Below are positions 15,947 through 23,810 of a stretch of 64,000 nt of DNA, piece after piece. Source of the stretch: Alkaliphilus peptidifermentans DSM 18978 (GTDB taxonomy: Bacteria; Bacillota; Clostridia; Peptostreptococcales; Natronincolaceae). The notes beneath the pieces were generated by a model that saw only the letters and a program-made list of their open reading frames with translations, made no database searches and was not told the origin of the DNA. Numbering within the stretch: position 1 is the stretch's first letter; every line of letters begins with the position of its first letter. The translations under genes and the position numbers were made by a program. The stretch covers positions 1 through 64,000 of the forward strand of contig NZ_FMUS01000029.1 of assembly GCF_900101495.1 (NCBI RefSeq), read 5' to 3'.

Positions 15947-17229
15947 ACTTTTTAGATGGAATTAGCAGAGGTGTGTTGGGAGAGCCAGCTTTTCTTCTGG
16001 GGCTAATTGCCTGTATTGGGCTTATTATTCAGAAAAAAGGAATTGAAAAAATCATCCAGGGAACCATTAAGACAATGCTGGGATACATTTTAATACAAAT
16101 AGGTGCTTCTGCAGCAGGAGTTGCTCTTGGGAACTTATCTTTGCTGATACAAAGAGGTTTTCAAGTCATTGGAATTATTCCCCACAATGAAGTCATTTCT
16201 GCATTGGCACAAATTAATTATGGTAATTATATAGCCTGGATTATGTTTTTTGGAATGATGATACATCTCTTGATAGCTAGGTTCAGCCCATTAAAGTACA
16301 TTTTCCTAACAGGGCATCATATATTATTTATGGCATCAATGCTGGCTGCAGTATTGGCAGTTTCATCCCTTGACAAATGGCAGGGAATAATGCTGGGAGC
16401 AAGCCTATTGGCTGTGGCAATGTCTATAGGGCCTGCCATCATACAACCCTTTGTAAGAAAAGTTACACAAAATGATTGTGTTGCAGTCGGACACTTTAAT
16501 AGTGTTGGATTTGTGATTGCAGGTGTAATTGCATCCTGCTTTAAAGCCTTGCCTCAACAGCAAGAAGAGATACATCCTCCTGCAATAAAGAAACTAAAAG
16601 TGTTTTTCCAAGATCATATTTTATCTACTACCATATTTATGTTTATTCTATTTCTGACAGCTAGCATTTTTGTAAGTAGACAGCAAATGGCAGAATTGTT
16701 TTTGGAACGTCCAACAATCGTAATATCTGCTATGCAGTCTATCTGGTTTTCAGCAGGGGTTTATGTAATATTGATGGGGGTACGTATGTTATTATCAGAA
16801 ATTGTACCAGCCTTTCAGGGTATAAGTGAAAAAATTGTACCCAAAGGGATTCCCGCCTTAGACTGCCCAATTCTATTCCCTTATGCCCCTCTTGCATCAA
16901 TATTTGGATTTTTGTTCAGCTTACTGGGGGGATTAGTTGCAATGAGTTTATTTATTCTACGATCAAATCAATATACAATTATTATTCCTGGCATTGTGAC
17001 TCATTTCTTTTCTGGAGGAGCAGCAGGTGTTATAGCCTATACAATTGGTAGAAAAAGAGGCTTAATTATAGCATCCTTTATCCATGGATTTGTTATTACT
17101 TTTCTACCCTACTATTTAATTCCTATCTTATCAGGTTTAGGATATGTTAGAGCAACATTTGGTGATTCTGACTTTGCAATTGTAGGGTTTATTGTTAAAT
17201 GGATACTGGAATTAATACTAGGTAAATAA
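15943..17229 (+). CDS. PTS system IIC component, ascorbate (UlaA/SgaT) family
   Basis: A 428-residue polytopic membrane permease of the UlaA/SgaT family, with about 11 hydrophobic helices. It opens GVLGEPAFLLGLIACIGLIIQKKG and contains the family stretches LGYILIQIGASAAG and FLTGHHILFMASM. It takes up and phosphorylates a sugar or sugar acid with the IIB upstream. It closes the regulator-IIB-IIC operon, and a terminator follows. No catabolic enzyme accompanies the transporter, so the substrate cannot be inferred from context. Confidence 0.92.
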   Translation: MNFLDGISRGVLGEPAFLLGLIACIGLIIQKKGIEKIIQGTIKTMLGYILIQIGASAAGVALGNLSLLIQRGFQVIGIIPHNEVISALAQINYGNYIAWIMFFGMMIHLLIARFSPLKYIFLTGHHILFMASMLAAVLAVSSLDKWQGIMLGASLLAVAMSIGPAIIQPFVRKVTQNDCVAVGHFNSVGFVIAGVIASCFKALPQQQEEIHPPAIKKLKVFFQDHILSTTIFMFILFLTASIFVSRQQMAELFLERPTIVISAMQSIWFSAGVYVILMGVRMLLSEIVPAFQGISEKIVPKGIPALDCPILFPYAPLASIFGFLFSLLGGLVAMSLFILRSNQYTIIIPGIVTHFFSGGAAGVIAYTIGRKRGLIIASFIHGFVITFLPYYLIPILSGLGYVRATFGDSDFAIVGFIVKWILELILGK

Positions 17230-17232
17230 AAA

Positions 17233-17290
17233 GAGCATTATGGCACCCCATGAATTTGGAGATTTACACATTCATGGGGTGCTCTTTTTC
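17233..17290 (+). terminator. Terminator after PTS IIC
   Basis: The arms GAGCA...GCACCCCATGAAT and ATTCATGGGGTGCTC are followed by TTTTTC. Confidence 0.85.
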
Positions 17291-17440
17291 TGCCATTTTA
17301 AGTGGCAAAGAGAGGGTATGGTACTATTCCAAATGATTCAAGTAAAATAGAATAAATAGCTGAATATTTTAAAGCTTCTGATTCAGCAGTGCTTGAAAAC
17401 CTATTCAAGCAAATAAAGGTTTTAAAAAGGAGGAAAAGAG

Positions 17441-18499
17441 ATGTCAAAAAAAATGAGTATCATGATTTCTGTTATTTTATTGATTACAATGCTATTGGTG
17501 GCATGTAGTCCTGATAAAACTCCAGCAGATGCGGGAGCACCAGCATCAAAAGATTTAAAATTAACAATTTATGCAGGCTTAATGGAAGATCATGCCATGA
17601 TGGCAGTCAAGGAATTTGAAAAAGCAACAGGTGTTAAAACAAACTTTGTACGTATGAGTAGTGGTGAAACACTAGCAAGAATACGTGCAGAAAAAGATAA
17701 CATGTCAGCAAGTATATGGTATGGCGGTCCTGTGGATGCCTACATAGCTGCAATAGAAGAAGGCCTATTGGTACCATATAAATCTCCTAATGCAGAAAAA
17801 TTTCCTGATAAATACAAAGACTCAGAAGGATACTGGACAGGAATTTACTCAGGATATCTTGGCTTTGTTTTAGATAAGGAATGGTTTGAAGAGAAAAAAT
17901 ATGATATACCAACATCCTGGGAAGATCTACTGAAGCCTGAATTTAAAGGACAAATTGTAACCGCCCATCCAGGTTCATCTGGTACAGCCTATACAATGCT
18001 GGCAACAACGATCCAGCTGAAGGGTGAAGATGAAGGCTTTGATTACTTACAAAAGCTAAATGGACAGATTCGTCAATATACGAAATCCGGTACAGCCCCT
18101 GGAAGAATGGTTGGATTAAAGGAAATACCAATTGGAATAACCTTTCTTCATGATGCCATTAAATATCGTAAGGAAGGATTTAAAGATATCGTAATTTCTG
18201 CTCCAATAGAAGGAACAGGCTACGAAATCGGAGGTGTAGCTATATTAGCAAATGGCCCCGACCAAGAGGCAGCAAAATTATTTGTTGACTGGGCATTAAC
18301 AAAGGAAGCTCAAGAATTGGGAAGCGTTGTTGATTCCTTCCAATTCTTAACAAACCCTGATGCTGTACCACCTCAAGAAGCGATGGAGTTAAAGGATACA
18401 AAATTAATTGACTACGATTTTGATTGGGCAGGTAAGAATAGAGCAGACTTGATTGAAAAATTCAATAACGTAACTAAAACATCACCACCAACAGAATAG
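17441..18499 (+). CDS. ABC transporter substrate-binding lipoprotein, AfuA/FbpA-like
   Basis: A 352-residue periplasmic-binding-protein-type lipoprotein with lipobox LLVACS and Cys22. The mature part begins LTIYAGLMEDHAMMAVKEFE, the usual opening of the iron(III)/AfuA cluster. Marked segments are SIWYGGPVDAY, a Gly/Ser/Thr-rich ligand loop HPGSSGTAYTML and APIEGTGYEIGGVA. The family is commonly labelled iron(III)-binding, but AfuA members bind sugar phosphates and others bind phosphonates, so the ligand is open. It heads an operon with permease and ATPase genes and has a paralogue at 22256. Confidence 0.88.
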   Translation: MSKKMSIMISVILLITMLLVACSPDKTPADAGAPASKDLKLTIYAGLMEDHAMMAVKEFEKATGVKTNFVRMSSGETLARIRAEKDNMSASIWYGGPVDAYIAAIEEGLLVPYKSPNAEKFPDKYKDSEGYWTGIYSGYLGFVLDKEWFEEKKYDIPTSWEDLLKPEFKGQIVTAHPGSSGTAYTMLATTIQLKGEDEGFDYLQKLNGQIRQYTKSGTAPGRMVGLKEIPIGITFLHDAIKYRKEGFKDIVISAPIEGTGYEIGGVAILANGPDQEAAKLFVDWALTKEAQELGSVVDSFQFLTNPDAVPPQEAMELKDTKLIDYDFDWAGKNRADLIEKFNNVTKTSPPTE

Positions 18500-18520
18500 T
18501 ATAAGATTATTTAATTCACA

Positions 18521-18560
18521 TGAAAGAATCCCTGTATTTTCTGCAAGGATTCTTTCATTA
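18521..18560 (+). terminator. Intra-operon hairpin between binding protein and permease genes
   Basis: Perfect 11-bp arms (TGAAAGAATCC at 18521-18531, GGATTCTTTCA at 18547-18557) have no long T-run. Such hairpins after the binding-protein gene usually attenuate or protect mRNA, so that binding protein exceeds permease. Confidence 0.6.
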
Positions 18561-18588
18561 TAGAGCTAGCTGAAAGAAGGGGATGGCA

Positions 18589-20289
18589 ATGATAGAGAAA
18601 GTGTCATATAAAAAAATAAAGCTAAAGACAGAAGTTGATAATATAAAGAAAAATATGCGGGATCCTGTTTTAATGATAACAATTATAGGGGTTCTGATTG
18701 TTGTATTTTTATTTATTCTGTACCCTTTAATTAAAATATTCATGGAAAGTCTTTATTATAAGAATGAATTATCCTTATATCATTATACTAAAATCTTTCA
18801 AATGTCTTCCACAAAGGAAATCCTATGGAATACGATTTACCTTGGAATAATTGTTAGTGTAATTTCAACAGTAATTGGCTTTTTATTTGCCTATGCTTCT
18901 GCATATTTAAAGATACGTAATAAAAGAATTTTCAATGCAATAGCCATTTTACCTATGGTTTCACCTCCCTTTGTTATTGCTTTATCAACAATCCTGCTGT
19001 TTGGACGTAATGGATTTATAACAAGGGGAATTCTGGGGATGCGAGAAGCCAATGTTTATGGACTTAATGGACTGGTTCTGGTTCAAACCTTGACATTCTT
19101 TCCTGTGGCTTATCTATTGCTGGTTGGCTTACTAAAGAGCATTGACCCATCTGTAGAAGAAGCAGCAAGGGATCTAGGCGCATCCCGAGGAGAAGTTTTT
19201 AAGTCAATAACCCTGCCTTTAATGGTGCCTGGTTTAGCTAATGCTTTTCTATTGGTATTTATTCAGTCAATAGCAGATTTTAGTAATCCCATGGTTATAG
19301 GAGGTAATTATACAACCCTTGCTGTCCAGATTTATCTACAAGGGATCGGTAATTATGATATGGGTGGTGGTACAGCACTGGCAATTGTACTACTTATTAT
19401 TTCTACTACAGTGTTTATGGTTCAAAAATACTATATAGGTAAAAAATCCTATATCACAGTTACTGGCAAGGCTTCCCGTGCTAGAGAGTTAATTGATACT
19501 CCTAAAATTACTAGACCGATTTATTGGATTGTTCTGTCTATGAGTGTTTTTGTTGGATTAATGTACATTTTGGTACCTATAGGAGCCTTCATTAGATTGT
19601 GGGGCGCAGATTACTCCTTTTCATTAAACCACTTCAAATATGTTTTTAATTTGGGGATGAAGCCTATTAAGGATACTACTTTACTAGCCCTAGCAGCCAC
19701 TCCTTTAAGTGGTATATTAGCCATGATAATAGCCTTTTTAATTGTTAGGAAAAAGTTTATTGGAAAAAGCTTTTTAGAAGTAACTACGATGTTGGCCCTT
19801 GCAATTCCAGGAACAGTTATTGGATTGGGTTATGTTTTATCCTATAATACTAAACCTTTAGTATTAACAGGGACCGCTACTATATTGATCATTGCTTTTA
19901 TCATGAGAAGTATGCCTATTGGAATCAGATCTGGTATTGCTGCACTACAGCAGATTGATCCTTCAATTGAAGAGGCTGCCAATGTTTTGGGAGCTTCCAG
20001 CAGTAAGGTATTTACCTCTGTCACAATACCTATGATACGACCAGCTTTTTTCAGTGGCCTGGTGTATACCTTTGTAAGAAGCATGACTCTGGTCAGTACA
20101 GTAATTTTCCTGGTTTCGGCAAGATACAATTTGTTAACCGCAGCCATCATGAATCAAATTGATGTAGGAAAAATAGGGGTAGCTTCAGCTTACTCCACAA
20201 TATTAATCATCATAGTAGCCGTTGTTGTATGGACAATGCAGTTTATTCTGTCTAAACTTGGTATAGATACCAGTGATATGGAAGGGTAG
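18589..20289 (+). CDS. ABC transporter permease, two fused permease domains (AfuB/FbpB-like)
   Basis: About 566 residues with 12 or so transmembrane helices. It is a tandem fusion of two BPD-type permease domains. Each half carries an EAA loop that docks the ATPase: EEAARDLGASRGEVFKSI in the first and EEAANVLGASSSKVFTSV in the second. Two-domain permeases are typical of FbpB/AfuB importers. The ATG at 18589 is better spaced from GAAGGGG than the one at 18583. The 3' end overlaps the lead of the ATPase gene. Confidence 0.93.
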   Translation: MIEKVSYKKIKLKTEVDNIKKNMRDPVLMITIIGVLIVVFLFILYPLIKIFMESLYYKNELSLYHYTKIFQMSSTKEILWNTIYLGIIVSVISTVIGFLFAYASAYLKIRNKRIFNAIAILPMVSPPFVIALSTILLFGRNGFITRGILGMREANVYGLNGLVLVQTLTFFPVAYLLLVGLLKSIDPSVEEAARDLGASRGEVFKSITLPLMVPGLANAFLLVFIQSIADFSNPMVIGGNYTTLAVQIYLQGIGNYDMGGGTALAIVLLIISTTVFMVQKYYIGKKSYITVTGKASRARELIDTPKITRPIYWIVLSMSVFVGLMYILVPIGAFIRLWGADYSFSLNHFKYVFNLGMKPIKDTTLLALAATPLSGILAMIIAFLIVRKKFIGKSFLEVTTMLALAIPGTVIGLGYVLSYNTKPLVLTGTATILIIAFIMRSMPIGIRSGIAALQQIDPSIEEAANVLGASSSKVFTSVTIPMIRPAFFSGLVYTFVRSMTLVSTVIFLVSARYNLLTAAIMNQIDVGKIGVASAYSTILIIIVAVVVWTMQFILSKLGIDTSDMEG

Positions 20290-20299
20290 GGATGAAAAA

Positions 20300-21367
20300 A
20301 TGAAGTCAATTAAAAAAGTATATCTAGAGAATTTAAATAAGACATTTGTAACAACAGCTAATGATCAGGTGGTTGCTGTCAACAACATTAATTTAAAAAT
20401 TGAACCAGGGGAATTTGTAACCATGCTGGGACCTTCTGGATGTGGCAAAACAACCACCTTAAGGATGATTGCAGGCTTTGAAATGCCAACCCATGGAAAT
20501 GTGTTTATTGGTGAAGAAAATGTCGCCACTAAAACACCTGATAAAAGGGATACAGCTATGGTTTTTCAAAATTATGCCTTATTTCCACATATGAATGTGT
20601 TTGATAATATATCCTATGGATTAAAAATTCAAAAACGTCCAAAGGCTGAGATTAAAGAGCGTGTAGAAAGAATACTTAAAATGATGAAGATGGAGGACTT
20701 TTCTCAGCGGGTTCCAGCACAAATGTCTGGTGGACAGCAGCAAAGAGTTTCATTGGCTAGAGCCTTGGTTATGGAGCCCGGGGTACTGCTTTTCGATGAG
20801 CCACTGTCAAACCTGGATGCTAAACTGAGAATACACATGAGGGATGAAATCCGTAAAATACAGCAAAAGGTGGGAATTACGTCTATCTATGTAACCCATG
20901 ATCAAGAGGAAGCCATGGCCCTTTCAGACAGGGTGGTTATCATGAATGCAGGAATTATTGAACAGGAAGGGACACCACAGGAAATCTACCAGCGGCCTGT
21001 AAATGAATTTGTGGCTAATTTTATTGGCCGGGCTAATATTTTGGATGGAGAAATAGTAGGTATAGATGAAGGTGAAGTGATTGTTAACATACATGGTGTA
21101 GGTTTCACAGTAAAAGTGTATAAGAAATTTGATGTGGGGCAAAGAGTTAGAGTTGTTATCAGGCCTGAAGGTGTTCTAGTTGGCAAGAAAGATTTTACTG
21201 TTAAAGTGGATAAAAGTGTGTTCATGGGTCAAAACCATGAATATGGGGTTGATTTTTTTGGATCCAATTTAGAAATAAGCGAAAATAATCCAACAGGAAA
21301 AACTATATATAAGATTGGCCAGCAGATGGGAATCGGATTTGACCAGCAGGCTCTGCATATTTTATAA
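20300..21367 (+). CDS. ABC transporter ATP-binding protein (AfuC/FbpC/PotA-like)
   Basis: A 355-residue importer ATPase starting MKSIKKVYLENLNK at the ATG at 20300, with GTAGGG upstream. Walker A is GPSGCGKTTT, the Q-loop FQNYALFPHMNV, the signature MSGGQQQR, Walker B VLLFDEPLSNLDA and the switch His in YVTHDQEEA. The last 110 residues are a TOBE domain, as in MalK/PotA-type subunits. It powers the upstream permease. The closest textbook relatives import iron(III), sugar phosphates or spermidine. Confidence 0.93.
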   Translation: MKSIKKVYLENLNKTFVTTANDQVVAVNNINLKIEPGEFVTMLGPSGCGKTTTLRMIAGFEMPTHGNVFIGEENVATKTPDKRDTAMVFQNYALFPHMNVFDNISYGLKIQKRPKAEIKERVERILKMMKMEDFSQRVPAQMSGGQQQRVSLARALVMEPGVLLFDEPLSNLDAKLRIHMRDEIRKIQQKVGITSIYVTHDQEEAMALSDRVVIMNAGIIEQEGTPQEIYQRPVNEFVANFIGRANILDGEIVGIDEGEVIVNIHGVGFTVKVYKKFDVGQRVRVVIRPEGVLVGKKDFTVKVDKSVFMGQNHEYGVDFFGSNLEISENNPTGKTIYKIGQQMGIGFDQQALHIL

Positions 21368-21447
21368 TATGTTAAATTCACTCCATAGCAAGTTTTTCTT
21401 TGATAATAATTGATAAGCATATGGTGCTAATAGTAAGGAGGGTTTTA

Positions 21448-22182
21448 ATGCTTAGTACATACGAACTAATAATCAGATTAGTACTTTCTGCAGTTATTGG
21501 TGGACTTATTGGAATGGAGCGTGAAGCAAATAATAGGCCAGCTGGGCTTAGAACCCATATTCTTGTTACATTAGGCTCTTCATTAATTATGCTTTTATCA
21601 ACCCAGGGATTTGATAATTTAAGCAGTAGCGGAGATCCAGCACGGTTGGCTGCTCAAGTTGTGAGTGGCATCGGTTTTTTAGGTGCCGGAACCATTTTAA
21701 GGACTGGTAATAGTATAAGCGGACTAACAACAGCAGCCAGTATATGGGTGTGTGGAGGAATTGGCCTAGCCATTGGAGGAGGATATTATGTTGGAGGACT
21801 GATGACTGCAGCCATTGTTCTTTTTTCCTTAATGAGCCTTGGGGTAGTAGAAAAAAGAGTATTTGCAAAAAAATACAAGATATTAATAGTACAATGCAAG
21901 GAGCGAACGGGGCTGATTGGGGACATTGGTCAGATCTTTGGAAGATATAATATTACCATAAAAGATATTCATATTATTAATATAGAAGAAGACTATGACT
22001 ATAGGAAGGATGAGTTTTTAGAGACATTGGATTCAGTAGGCTCAGAAAGTTCATTAGAAATCCATTTTGCGCTAAAGCTTCTCAGGAATTTAAATAAAAG
22101 AGCATTAGTTGAAGAAATAAATAATATCAGTGGTGTTGAAGATGTGTTATGGAGTGATGATGATAGAGTAGGTAATATCTAA
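21448..22182 (+). CDS. MgtC/SapB-family membrane protein
   Basis: 244 residues beginning MLSTYELIIRLVLSAVIGGLIGMERE, with AAGGAGG ahead of the ATG at 21448. The N-terminal half has about five helices with the family motifs GLIGMEREANNRPAGLRTHILV, GIGFLGAGTI and GLTTAASIWV. The C-terminal half is a cytoplasmic ACT-like regulatory domain. MgtC proteins modulate membrane ATPase activity or Mg2+ homeostasis in their best-studied hosts; the role here is unknown. It lies between the ABC operon and its orphan binding protein. Confidence 0.92.
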   Translation: MLSTYELIIRLVLSAVIGGLIGMEREANNRPAGLRTHILVTLGSSLIMLLSTQGFDNLSSSGDPARLAAQVVSGIGFLGAGTILRTGNSISGLTTAASIWVCGGIGLAIGGGYYVGGLMTAAIVLFSLMSLGVVEKRVFAKKYKILIVQCKERTGLIGDIGQIFGRYNITIKDIHIINIEEDYDYRKDEFLETLDSVGSESSLEIHFALKLLRNLNKRALVEEINNISGVEDVLWSDDDRVGNI

Positions 22183-22255
22183 GTACTAGTTTTGTAAACT
22201 TCTCCTTTGAATTATTATAAAATCAGGTTAAAATAGAAGAATGGGGGGAGAGCTT

Positions 22256-23272
22256 ATGGGTAGACAACTAATAATAATTTGTTTAATTTCTTCAATTTTA
22301 TTAGTTGCTTTAATGGGGTGTGCATCAGAAGAAGAAGCCAAACAGCTTCACATTTATGCTGGACTATATGAAGATCATGCTATTAAAGCAATTGAAGCCT
22401 TTGAAAAGGAAACGGGAATTAAGGTAAAATATACTCGATTATCTGCAGGAGAAATATTACAGCGTCTCCAGGATGAGAAGGATCATCCACGTGCCAGCAT
22501 TTGGTTTGGTGGCCCAGTGGACACATTCATTCAAGCAAAGCAAGAAGGCTTATTAACCCCATATATATCTCCCAATAGGCAATATATTGATGCTATTTTT
22601 AAAGATGATGAAGGATATTGGACAGGAATATATGCAGGTCCCATTGCTATTGTCAGCAACCGATTGTGGCTTCAGCAAAATGGTCTTACAGTTCCTAAGT
22701 CATGGGAAGAATTACTTCAATCGAAATACAGATGGATGATTGCGATGCCAAACCCCAACACATCGGGGACTGGCTATACAATTCTAGCCACCATCATACA
22801 GCTTTATGGTGAAGATGAAGGCTTTGAATATCTACAACAGCTGCATCAGCAAATAGGCTGGTATACGACTTCAGGCAGTACCTCTGGTAGATTAGTTGGA
22901 ACAGGCGATATGGGTGTTGCCATTCTGTTTGCACAGGATGCGGTTAAATTTTTTAAGGAGGGTTATAATCAAATAGTTATTTCTTTTCCCATGGAAGGAA
23001 CCGGCTATGAAATTGGTGCTGTGGCAATTATTAAAGATGGACCAGAGATTGAAGCGGCACAAAAATTTGTTGACTGGGTCCTTACAAAACAGGCACAGGA
23101 GCTGGGAAAACAAGTGGGAAATTATCATTTATTGACCAATCGGGAAGCAATTTCTCCTATGGAGGCGTTTCCACTTTCTGAATTGAATATTGTAGATTAC
23201 GACCATGAATGGGCCGGAATAAATAGACAGAGGATACTAGAACACTGGAAAAGGCAAGTGGAAATAAAATAA
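22256..23272 (+). CDS. Second AfuA/FbpA-like substrate-binding lipoprotein (paralogue, no permease)
   Basis: 338 residues starting MGRQLIIIC after GGGGGGAG, with Cys22 in the lipobox (ALMGCASEE). It is collinear with the protein at 17441. Shared segments include the IYAGL.EDHA opening, ASIW(F/Y)GGPVD, EGYWTGIY(A/S)G, GEDEGF(E/D)YLQ, MEGTGYEIG versus IEGTGYEIG, and KQAQELG versus KEAQELG. It has no permease or ATPase of its own, so it probably feeds the same transporter with another ligand or acts as a decoy or sensor. A terminator follows directly. Confidence 0.88.
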   Translation: MGRQLIIICLISSILLVALMGCASEEEAKQLHIYAGLYEDHAIKAIEAFEKETGIKVKYTRLSAGEILQRLQDEKDHPRASIWFGGPVDTFIQAKQEGLLTPYISPNRQYIDAIFKDDEGYWTGIYAGPIAIVSNRLWLQQNGLTVPKSWEELLQSKYRWMIAMPNPNTSGTGYTILATIIQLYGEDEGFEYLQQLHQQIGWYTTSGSTSGRLVGTGDMGVAILFAQDAVKFFKEGYNQIVISFPMEGTGYEIGAVAIIKDGPEIEAAQKFVDWVLTKQAQELGKQVGNYHLLTNREAISPMEAFPLSELNIVDYDHEWAGINRQRILEHWKRQVEIK

Positions 23273-23273
23273 G

Positions 23274-23297
23274 TGGAGTTAACTCCATTTTTTTTTG
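23274..23297 (+). terminator. Terminator after second binding protein
   Basis: A perfect 14-base palindrome TGGAGTTAACTCCA (23274-23287) is followed by ten T residues. Confidence 0.8.
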
Positions 23298-23317
23298 CTC
23301 AAAAAGGAAGAATTACA

Positions 23318-23378
23318 TTGACAAAATATTTAAAAGGGAGTATTCTATATATGAACATATGAGTACACATTCACATAT
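23318..23378 (+). promoter_or_regulatory. Promoter and operator of the cadC-cadA operon
   Basis: TTGACA (23318-23323) and TATTCT (23341-23346) are 17 bp apart. Just downstream, over the expected start site, an imperfect inverted repeat, ATATGAG (23357-23363) and CACATAT (23372-23378), lies in a region of ATATGAAC-type half-sites. This is typical of SmtB/ArsR/CadC operators. Confidence 0.65.
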
Positions 23379-23407
23379 AAATATTTATGAAGGAGGATAA
23401 TGTTAAG

Positions 23408-23767
23408 ATGAATGAAAAAATAGATACCTGTAGCTGCAATATAATTCATGAGGATATTGTTGATAAAGTAAGAGAAAATATGCCTCAGGAGGAAAATTTA
23501 TATGACCTAGCTGAGCTATTTAAAGTATTTGGAGATACCACAAGGATTAGAATATTATACGCACTTTTTGTATCCGAAATGTGTGTATGTGACATAGCTG
23601 CATTACTTAGTATGACACAGTCGGCAATTTCTCACCAACTAAGGGTTTTGAAACAAGCTAGGTTAGTGAAATACAGAAAAGAAGGTAAAATAGTGTACTA
23701 TTCATTAGATGATGAGCATATTAAAAACATATTTGATGAAGGTTTAGTGCATATTCAAGAAAAATAG
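23408..23767 (+). CDS. cadC: ArsR-family metal-sensing repressor, CadC type
   Basis: About 119 residues. The start at 23408 follows AAGGAGG with a slightly long spacer. The winged helix spans residues 30-110, with recognition helix TQSAISHQLRVLKQARLV and wing YRKEGKIVYYSL. CadC-type metal site 1 is visible: an N-terminal Cys pair (CSC) and EMCVCDIA in helix 4, the residues that bind Cd, Pb or Bi in staphylococcal CadC. The C-terminal DDEH also fits the Zn site of this family. It should repress its operon with the CadA ATPase until metal binds. Confidence 0.9.
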   Translation: MNEKIDTCSCNIIHEDIVDKVRENMPQEENLYDLAELFKVFGDTTRIRILYALFVSEMCVCDIAALLSMTQSAISHQLRVLKQARLVKYRKEGKIVYYSLDDEHIKNIFDEGLVHIQEK

Positions 23768-23810
23768 TTTGTACACATTGTTATTCAGCATATGTAAGGG
23801 GGAAAAACAA

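Noticed and set aside
15638-17229. True ascorbate catabolic operon
   Set aside because: Transport genes are of the Ula type, but no lactonase, decarboxylase or epimerase accompanies them, so ascorbate as substrate is unsupported.
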